10,855 nucleotides of DNA from Gemmatimonadota bacterium (GTDB taxonomy: Bacteria > Gemmatimonadota > Gemmatimonadetes > Gemmatimonadales > GWC2-71-9), in the NCBI GenBank assembly GCA_029859185.1, contig JAOUDR010000050.1, positions 1-10,855 of the forward strand, in the 5' to 3' direction. The notes beneath the pieces are model-generated. The model saw only the letters and a program-made list of their open reading frames with translations. It made no database searches and was not told where the DNA came from. The translations under genes were made by a program, and so were the position numbers. Numbering within the stretch: position 1 is the stretch's first letter; each line of letters opens with the position of its first letter. Positions 6,253 through 10,855 of the stretch are shown piece by piece.

Positions 6253-6277
6253 TTCCAGGTTTCGGCCCGCGTACCTT
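6249..6277 (+). promoter_or_regulatory. Sigma70-like promoter of guaB
   Basis: TTGATT (6249-6254), 17 bp, then TACCTT (6272-6277). The -35 box overlaps the stop codon of the preceding gene (TGA at 6250-6252), so guaB can be transcribed independently of it. The predicted start is 6283-6285, leaving a leader of about 80 nt before the guaB GTG. Confidence 0.6.
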
Positions 6278-6282
6278 CGGCC

Positions 6283-6366
6283 ATGGAACCCTCAATTGCT
6301 GCTGCCGCGACCCGTCGGGTGGTTTTCACCCAACGGGTCGTGTGCGTTCCGGAGGTCTCCCCGTGA
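6283..6366 (+). CDS. Possible leader ORF of guaB (27 codons)
   Basis: An ATG at 6283 opens a 27-codon frame (MEPSIAAAATRRVVF, then more, ending in PEVSP). Its TGA at 6364-6366 overlaps the guaB GTG at 6363 as GTGA. The ATG lies five bases after the -10 box, at the predicted transcription start, so it would be translated from a leaderless mRNA. It spans the leader hairpin. Against it: third-position GC is about 65 percent, lower than in the surrounding genes, and a frame this short can be open by chance. No run of one regulatory codon is present, so a classical amino-acid attenuator is not indicated. Confidence 0.25.
   Translation: MEPSIAAAATRRVVFTQRVVCVPEVSP
6308..6340 (+). promoter_or_regulatory. 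Leader hairpin upstream of guaB
   Basis: A 14-nt arm CGACCCGTCGGGTG (6308-6321) and its partner CACCCAACGGGTCG (6327-6340) enclose the five-base loop GTTTT. One C/A mismatch occurs in the plus-strand RNA; on the minus strand it would be a G/U pair, making that stem unbroken. It starts about 25 nt into the predicted guaB mRNA and ends 10 nt before the ribosome site. No T-run follows it, so it does not look like a standard intrinsic terminator. It could be an mRNA-protecting stem, an attenuator or a protein-binding site, or a weak terminator for the gene upstream. Confidence 0.6.
6351..6355 (+). promoter_or_regulatory. Shine-Dalgarno site of guaB
   Basis: GGAGG lies seven bases before the GTG at 6363. 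It decides this start over the longer in-frame TTG at 6249, which would add 38 residues unlike any IMP dehydrogenase, and over the ATG at 6372. Confidence 0.8.
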
Positions 6367-7820
6367 GTCGCATGCGCCCCGGCTTCGGCCTGACGTTCGA
6401 TGATGTGCTGCTCGTCCCCCGGCATTCCGCTTTGCATCCCCGCGTGGTGGACGTCAGCAGCCGGTTCTGTCGCGGTATCACCCTCAACGTTCCACTCGTC
6501 TCGGCAGCCATGGACACGGTTACCGAATCCGAGATGGCGATTGCCATGGCCCGATCGGGAGGCATTGGCGTCATCCACAAGAACATGAGCGTCGACCGGC
6601 AGGCGGCCGAAGTCGACCGGGTGAAGCGCTCAGAGAGCGGGATGATCCTGAATCCGATCACCCTGGGCCCCGACCGGCCCATCGCCGAAGCGCACCAGCT
6701 GATGCAGCGGTTTCGGATCTCCGGGGTTCCCATCGTGGACGATCGCGGTCGCTTGGTGGGCATCATCACGAACCGGGATCTCCAGTTCGAGCGCCGGATG
6801 GATCGCCCGATCCGGGAGGCCATGACGCGCGAGCACCTGGTGACGGCGCCCGTCGGCACCACGCTCGATGCGGCGGAGCGGATCCTCGGCGAGCATCGGA
6901 TCGAGAAGCTCCCGGTGGTGGATGACGACGGCATTCTCCGTGGACTCATCACCGTCAAGGACATCTTCAAGCGCCGCGACTACCCCGCCGCCAACAAGGA
7001 TCAGCACGGGCGCCTGCGGGTCGCCGCCGCCCTTGGCGTGGGGCCGGATACCATGGCACGGGCCAAGGCGCTCGTGGACGCAGGCGTGGACGCGCTGGTC
7101 GTGGACTCGGCCCACGGTCACTCCGACGGGGTGTTGCAGACGGTCGCCGAGCTCCGGGACGCGTTTCCCGAGGCGCAGCTCGTGGGCGGGAATATCGCGA
7201 CGCGCGCGGGCGCCGAGGCGCTGGTCGAGCGTGGTGTCGACGCCGTCAAGGTCGGCATCGGTCCGGGGTCGATCTGCACGACGCGGGTCGTGACCGGGGT
7301 TGGCGTTCCACAGATCACCGCAATCATCGACGCGGTCTCGGGGGCAGGCGGGATTCCGGTCATCGCGGACGGTGGCGTCAAGTACTCCGGGGACGCCGTC
7401 AAGGCGCTGGCATGCGGCGCGGAGTGCGTGATGATGGGGTCGATGCTGGCGGGCACGGAGGAGAGTCCGGGGGAGAGTTTCCTGCTCGAAGGCCGTCGGT
7501 TCAAGATGATCCGCGGTATGGGCTCGCTATCGGCGATGCAGGATGGATCGGCGGACCGGTACTTCCAGGAGGGCGAGATCTCGCCGCTGAAGCTCGTGCC
7601 GGAAGGGATCGAAGGGCGCGTGCCGTACCGGGGCCCGGTGGGGGACGTGTTGTTCCAAATGGTGGGCGGGATCCGGAGCGGGATGGGCTACTGCGGGGTC
7701 GGCACGATCCGCGAGCTGCAGACGGAGTCCGAGTTCGTCCAGATCACGTCCGCCGGCCTGCGTGAGTCCCACCCGCACGATGTGGTCGTGACGCGCGAGG
7801 CGCCGAACTACTCGATTTGA
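6363..7820 (+). CDS. guaB: Inosine-5'-monophosphate dehydrogenase
   Basis: This cytoplasmic, normally tetrameric enzyme oxidises IMP to XMP with NAD+, the committed step to guanine nucleotides. Its 485 residues match the usual bacterial length (about 488). The N-terminus GLTFDDVLLVPR at 9-20 and SAAMDTVTE near 48-56 start the barrel. A pair of CBS domains is inserted at roughly 93-205 (GVPIVDD, LVGIITNRDL, KLPVVDDDGILRGLITVKDI). The barrel resumes with VDSAHGHS and VGGNIATRAGAEALV. The catalytic loop is GPGSICTTRVVTGVG, with the nucleophile at Cys305, the same number as in E. coli. Next come DGGVKYSGDAVKALACGAE and MMGSMLAGTEESPGE, the mobile flap (RGMGSLSAMQDGSADRYFQ), and a normal C-terminus with QITSAGLRESHPHDV. 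Nothing appears degraded. It has its own promoter and a structured leader and ends opposite mgtE at a shared terminator. Confidence 0.98.
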   Translation: MSRMRPGFGLTFDDVLLVPRHSALHPRVVDVSSRFCRGITLNVPLVSAAMDTVTESEMAIAMARSGGIGVIHKNMSVDRQAAEVDRVKRSESGMILNPITLGPDRPIAEAHQLMQRFRISGVPIVDDRGRLVGIITNRDLQFERRMDRPIREAMTREHLVTAPVGTTLDAAERILGEHRIEKLPVVDDDGILRGLITVKDIFKRRDYPAANKDQHGRLRVAAALGVGPDTMARAKALVDAGVDALVVDSAHGHSDGVLQTVAELRDAFPEAQLVGGNIATRAGAEALVERGVDAVKVGIGPGSICTTRVVTGVGVPQITAIIDAVSGAGGIPVIADGGVKYSGDAVKALACGAECVMMGSMLAGTEESPGESFLLEGRRFKMIRGMGSLSAMQDGSADRYFQEGEISPLKLVPEGIEGRVPYRGPVGDVLFQMVGGIRSGMGYCGVGTIRELQTESEFVQITSAGLRESHPHDVVVTREAPNYSI

Positions 7821-7878
7821 CCGATTGCCGATGGCCGACAGCCGAACGCTCCTGAATCGGTCGGCCATCGGCCATCGG
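7821..7878. terminator. Bidirectional terminator made of CCGANNN heptads
   Basis: The 60 bp between the stop codons of guaB (7820) and mgtE (7881) is almost entirely one inverted repeat. Arms 7821-7839 and 7860-7878 pair over 19 positions with a single mismatch (7826/7873), enclosing a 20-nt loop. The left half is four consecutive heptads beginning CCGA at 7821, 7828, 7835 and 7842; the right half carries TCGG at 7857, 7861, 7868 and 7875. Position between convergent genes supports termination in both directions, although no T-run is present on either side. Confidence 0.7.
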
Positions 7879-7880
7879 CG

Positions 7881-9269
7881 TCACGTCAGTCGCGGCAGCA
7901 TCACCGACGCAAAACTCAGCACCAAGAAGAACCCGCACATATCCGTCACCGTGGTCAGGATCGGGCCGGACGCGAGGGCGGGGTCGAGGCGCAGGGCCTT
8001 GAGGCCCAGGGGCACCAGGCCGCCGATCAGCACGGCGATGATCGTGTTCAGGGCCAACGCGCCTCCCACGACGAGCGACAGGTAGATGTTGTGCTTCCAG
8101 AGGAAGGCCAGCGCGCCGAGCAGAATGCCGAGCGCGATCCCATTCATGATTCCGACGAGCCCCTCCTTCACCACGACCCGCAGGAACTCGTACGGCCGGA
8201 TCAGGCCGAGCGTCAGCTCGCGGATGCTCACGGCCACGGCCTGATTCCCGGAGCAGCCGCTCATGTCCGAGATGATCGGGAGGAACACGGCCAGGGCGAT
8301 CACGGCTGCCAGGGTGTCCTGATAGAACGCGATGATGCTGGCGGCGGCGACGTTCAGGACGATGTTGATGGAGAGCCAGGACAGTCGTCGGAAGGCGCGG
8401 ATGCCGACGGGCATCGAGCGCAGTTCCTCTTCGCCGACGAGGCCGCTGAATGCCAGATACACGCGGGTCGCTCGTTGGCGGAGCGCTTCTTCCACGGCCG
8501 CCCGCCGCACGACGCCCACGAGCCGCCCGTCGGGATCGGTGACGGGGACTCCGAAGAGCGCGTGTTCATCGAAGAACCGATTCAGGTCCTCGATGGCTGT
8601 GTCATCGCGGACGCGCAGCGGATCCCGGAGCATGATCTCCCGCAGCGGCCGGGTTTCGCGCGCGAGGAGGAGGTCACGCACGCGCAAGACGCCAACCAGC
8701 ACGTCATCGCCGGTGGTGACGTAGGCGTACTGGACGTTGTAGTCCGCATAGCGCTCGCCGTGCGTCCGCAGGTCGGTGACGACGTCGGCCACCGTGCCGG
8801 ATTCGGGATACGCGAGGTACTCCGTGATCATCAAGCCGCCGGCGGTCTCCGGCTCGTAGCTGAGGAGACGGCGGGCGCTCGTGGCCCGCGTGCTCTCCAT
8901 CCGCGCGAGGATCGCCTCGGCTTCCCCTTCATCGAGTTGTCCGAGCAAGTCCGCCTGCTCGTCGCTCGGCAACTCCTCGACGATGGCCGCAGCGTCCGAG
9001 GCCGACAGATCCTCGAGGAGGTCAATGGCCTCGGAGTCCGGCAGGGTGTCCAACACATCGGCGGCGGCGTCCGGCGGGAGCAGCCTGAACAGGGCGGCAC
9101 GCGTCTCGTCGTCCAGCCGGTCGATGGCGCGACCCGACTCACCCGGTGCGAGCGAGTTCAGAAACGGCAGGATCTCCTCGGTCCGTCGCTCGGCGATGAG
9201 CAGGCGGAGGCGGTCCCAAGGCTGTGATTCGGAGGTGGCCAGAGTCGGGTAGGATCCGGTCTCACGCAC
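7881..9269 (-). CDS. mgtE: Magnesium transporter MgtE
   Basis: MgtE is a dimeric inner-membrane Mg2+ channel/transporter gated by cytoplasmic Mg2+. The 462 residues hold the three known parts. The N domain is at about 15-135, acidic and helical (LDDETRAALFRLLPPDAAADVL, RLLSYEPETAGGLMITEY at its end). Two CBS domains follow at about 140-265 (ADVVTDLRTH, VQYAYVTTGDDVLVGVLRVRDLL, then FGVPVTDPDGRLVGVV). The membrane domain spans about 293-462 with five hydrophobic segments. Conserved membrane motifs are present: the Asn-containing loop SGCSGNQAVAVSIREL at 337-352 and PLGLKALRLDPALASGPILT, then TVTDMCGFF, at 420-448, where Asp443 fits the pore aspartate. The start is a GTG at 9269; no strong ribosome site is seen. 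The acidic N domain supports Mg2+ sensing. It is transcribed alone, divergent from the symporter gene and convergent with guaB. Co2+ can be an alternative substrate in the family. Confidence 0.95.
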   Translation of the reverse strand: MRETGSYPTLATSESQPWDRLRLLIAERRTEEILPFLNSLAPGESGRAIDRLDDETRAALFRLLPPDAAADVLDTLPDSEAIDLLEDLSASDAAAIVEELPSDEQADLLGQLDEGEAEAILARMESTRATSARRLLSYEPETAGGLMITEYLAYPESGTVADVVTDLRTHGERYADYNVQYAYVTTGDDVLVGVLRVRDLLLARETRPLREIMLRDPLRVRDDTAIEDLNRFFDEHALFGVPVTDPDGRLVGVVRRAAVEEALRQRATRVYLAFSGLVGEEELRSMPVGIRAFRRLSWLSINIVLNVAAASIIAFYQDTLAAVIALAVFLPIISDMSGCSGNQAVAVSIRELTLGLIRPYEFLRVVVKEGLVGIMNGIALGILLGALAFLWKHNIYLSLVVGGALALNTIIAVLIGGLVPLGLKALRLDPALASGPILTTVTDMCGFFLVLSFASVMLPRLT

Positions 9270-9298
9270 GGTCAGCTCACTGGCAGAGAGGGCGCGGA

Positions 9299-9304
9299 AG
9301 TATA
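9299..9304 (-). promoter_or_regulatory. Possible -10 box for mgtE
   Basis: Minus-strand TATACT (9304-9299) is a strong -10 match, placing transcription start near 9292 and a leader of about 22 nt before the GTG at 9269. The -35 position (TAGCCG with a 17-bp spacer) is poor, so an activator or other sigma factor may be needed, or the match is fortuitous. The short leader leaves no space for a magnesium riboswitch. Confidence 0.35.
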
Positions 9305-9363
9305 GGTCTGACCGTCCGTTGCGGCTACGGTGGAGCGATGCCTTTCGCGCCGCGCGCGCCGCC

Positions 9364-9391
9364 TTGACAGGGGCGGCGTTTCCCCTAGTCT
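9364..9391 (+). promoter_or_regulatory. Sigma70-like promoter of the AGCS symporter gene
   Basis: TTGACA (9364-9369), a 16-bp spacer and TAGTCT (9386-9391). The predicted start near 9398 leaves a leader of about 45 nt. The -35 box sits in the loop of a 7-bp inverted repeat (CGCCGCC at 9357-9363 and GGCGGCG at 9372-9378), a possible operator. Confidence 0.65.
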
Positions 9392-9431
9392 ACTGCGATC
9401 TTCGCCGTGCTTCAGGGCGCCCTTTCACAGC

Positions 9432-9437
9432 AAGGAG
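9432..9437 (+). promoter_or_regulatory. Shine-Dalgarno site of the AGCS symporter gene
   Basis: AAGGAG lies five bases before the ATG at 9443 and supports it over the adjacent in-frame GTG at 9440. Confidence 0.75.
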
Positions 9438-9442
9438 CAGTG

Positions 9443-10855
9443 ATGGACTTCTCCGCCATGGCCGATCGGATCCTGGCCGTCGATGGGTGGGTATGGCAGC
9501 CCCTCGCCATGCCGCTGATCCTGCTGATCGTCGGTGGCTGGCTCACGATCCGCACGGGGTTTGTCCAGATCACGCGCTTCCCGATGGCGTTGCGGATGGT
9601 CCTTGCCGGGGCGTTCGCCAAGAAAGTGAAGGACTCGGCGACCATCACCCCGTTCCAGGCGCTGACGACCGCGCTTGCCGCCACCGTGGGAAACGGCAAC
9701 ATCGGCGGGGTGGCGACCGCCATTCTGATCGGGGGACCGGGCGCGGTGTTCTGGATGTGGATCTGCGCGACCGTCGGCATGGCCACGAAGTACGCCGAGG
9801 CGACCTTGGGCGTGCATTATCGCGTGCGGCGCGAGACGGGAGAGCTCGCCAGCGGTCCGATGTACTACATCTCCAGAGGCATTCCCAATGCGGTGCTCGG
9901 GCGTGTCCTCGCCGCGATGTTCGCGCTCTTCGGCGCGGCCACGGCGCTGTTCGGCACAGGCAACATGGCCCAGTCCAATACGGTCGCCCGGACGTTCGTG
10001 GAGGCATCCCGCACGATCTTCAAGGTCGAGGTCCCGCTCTGGGTTCCGGGGCTCCTCGTGACGGTACTGGTGGGACTCGTGCTGCTCGGTGGCATCCATC
10101 GCATCGCCGGGACGGCCGAGAAGCTCGTACCGACGATGATCACGGTGTACGTCCTGACGGCCATCGCGTACATCGTGATGAATGCCGGGCACCTGCCGCA
10201 CGTCTTCGCCCTGATCTTCAGCGACGCCTTCACGCCGACGGCGGCGGCCGGCGGATTCATCGGCGCGTCCGTCGCGCAGGGGATTCAGGCGGGTGTGAGC
10301 CGGGGAGTGCTGTCCAACGAAGCGGGTCTCGGGTCGGCGCCCATCGCGCACGGCATCGCGAACGTGAAGCACCCGGTCGAGCAGGGGACGGTCGGCGTCT
10401 TCGAGGTGTTCACTGACACCATCGTGGTCTGCTCGATGACCGCGTTTGTGATCCTCTCTTCGGGACTCTGGACGGACGCGGCGTATCAAGGCGCCAGCGG
10501 TGATCTGACGGCCGCGGCGATGAGCACCAGCATTCCGTTCGCCTCCGCCATCGTGGCACTCAGCAGCTTCCTGTTCGGCTTCTCGACGCTGATCGCCTGG
10601 TGTTACTACGGCGAGAAGTGCGTGGAGTACCTGTTTGGGTCCCGCGTGATCACCCCGTTTCGTATCGTGTTCACGGCGCTGATTCTGGTCGGCTCCGTCA
10701 CGACCGTCCGCGTCGTCTGGGCCCTGGGAACCCTCCTCAACGGTTTCATGGCGTTCCCGAACCTCATCGGGCTTGCGTTCCTGGGTGGCACCCTGGCGAA
10801 GCTCACCAGAGACTACTTCAGCGGGGCGAGGCAATACGACACGGTCCCGGACGCT
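9443..10855 (+). CDS. Sodium:alanine/glycine symporter (AGCS family), 3' end beyond the window
   Basis: This inner-membrane protein imports alanine or glycine with Na+ (AlsT/AgcS/DagA type). The 471 visible residues run in frame to the window edge, so only a short C-terminus is missing if the length is typical (about 450-540). Family motifs are clear: LTIRTGFVQITRFP at 34-47, FQALTTALAATVGNGNIGGV at 71-90, IGGPGAVFWMW at 96-106 followed by KYAEATLGVHYR, SGPMYYISRG at 137-146, then GASVAQGIQAGVSRGVLSNE at 274-293 leading into AGLGSAPIAHGIA, and EVFTDTIVVCSMTA at 321-334. About ten hydrophobic segments are visible. The first GN motif and the SNEAGLGS loop form the substrate and Na+ site in this family. 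It has its own promoter and ribosome site and is divergent from mgtE. The sequence does not show which amino acid is preferred. Confidence 0.95.
   Translation, partial: MDFSAMADRILAVDGWVWQPLAMPLILLIVGGWLTIRTGFVQITRFPMALRMVLAGAFAKKVKDSATITPFQALTTALAATVGNGNIGGVATAILIGGPGAVFWMWICATVGMATKYAEATLGVHYRVRRETGELASGPMYYISRGIPNAVLGRVLAAMFALFGAATALFGTGNMAQSNTVARTFVEASRTIFKVEVPLWVPGLLVTVLVGLVLLGGIHRIAGTAEKLVPTMITVYVLTAIAYIVMNAGHLPHVFALIFSDAFTPTAAAGGFIGASVAQGIQAGVSRGVLSNEAGLGSAPIAHGIANVKHPVEQGTVGVFEVFTDTIVVCSMTAFVILSSGLWTDAAYQGASGDLTAAAMSTSIPFASAIVALSSFLFGFSTLIAWCYYGEKCVEYLFGSRVITPFRIVFTALILVGSVTTVRVVWALGTLLNGFMAFPNLIGLAFLGGTLAKLTRDYFSGARQYDTVPDA

Noticed and set aside
5072..6295. 407-codon minus-strand frame opposite the SH3-module gene and its partner
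   Set aside because: Arg/Pro-rich shadow running through two better-supported genes and the intergenic guaB promoter.
6308..6340. Hairpin read as a plain intrinsic terminator of the upstream gene
   Set aside because: No T-run follows it on the plus strand, and it lies downstream of the guaB promoter.
6249..6362. N-terminal extension of guaB to a TTG
   Set aside because: The 38 added residues are unlike IMP dehydrogenase, the GGAGG site sets the GTG at 6363, and the promoter lies inside the extension.
8091..9227. 378-codon plus-strand frame opposite mgtE
   Set aside because: It is the antisense shadow of mgtE, with no recognisable motif and no initiation signals.
9425..10834. 469-codon open frame on the minus strand opposite the symporter gene
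   Set aside because: Its product is Arg/His/Asp/Glu-rich low-complexity sequence typical of the antisense of a GC-rich gene; the plus strand has clear AGCS motifs, a promoter and a ribosome site.
1..10855. tRNA or rRNA genes, CRISPR arrays, transposases, phage genes
   Set aside because: None recognised on either strand; gene density and codon style are even across the window, so no sign of a recent mobile insertion.

Overview
The window is 10.9 kb of GC-rich DNA with strong G/C bias at third codon positions. It looks like the chromosome of a Gram-negative bacterium. It encodes two exported beta-barrel proteins, exported proteins whose signal peptides end in an Ala-Gln junction, a bacterial IMP dehydrogenase, MgtE and an AGCS symporter. 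The style fits Gemmatimonadota or a neighbouring phylum, but this is a guess from protein style; there is no rRNA or marker phylogeny here. I see no tRNA, rRNA, CRISPR array, insertion sequence or prophage gene.

Left third, minus strand (4727 down to 1): seven tightly packed genes read as one operon. In order of transcription they are a beta-barrel outer-membrane protein (omp2), a tungstate-type ABC permease (tupB-like), its ATPase with a C-terminal TOBE-like domain (tupC-like), a 6-pyruvoyl-tetrahydropterin synthase/QueD family enzyme, fdhD, a second beta-barrel protein (omp1), and mobA, which runs off the window. Gaps are 20 nt or less and three junctions overlap. The theme is uptake of tungstate or molybdate, attachment of the nucleotide to the molybdenum/tungsten cofactor (MobA) and its sulfuration and insertion into a formate dehydrogenase-type enzyme (FdhD). 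No periplasmic binding protein (TupA/ModA) is present here. The two unassigned barrels and the pterin enzyme are the most interesting passengers.

Middle, plus strand (4763-7820): a divergent gene for an exported protein with three SH3-like modules overlaps by one base a 140-residue protein with a disordered tail. A sigma70-like promoter spanning the end of that gene then leads into guaB. The guaB leader holds a 14-bp hairpin and a possible 27-codon leader ORF that starts at the predicted transcription start and overlaps the guaB GTG.

Right third: guaB converges with mgtE (minus strand), and the 60 bp between their stop codons is almost entirely a large inverted repeat built from CCGANNN heptads, probably a bidirectional terminator. 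Divergent from mgtE, a sodium:alanine/glycine symporter gene starts at 9443 behind a good promoter whose -35 box is flanked by a 7-bp inverted repeat; it runs off the right edge.

The convincing promoters (4721, 6249, 9364) share the form TTGAnn, 16-17 bp, TAnnnT. The best candidate for something undescribed is the tungsten/molybdenum operon with its own two outer-membrane barrels; the role proposed for the barrels rests on gene neighbourhood only.
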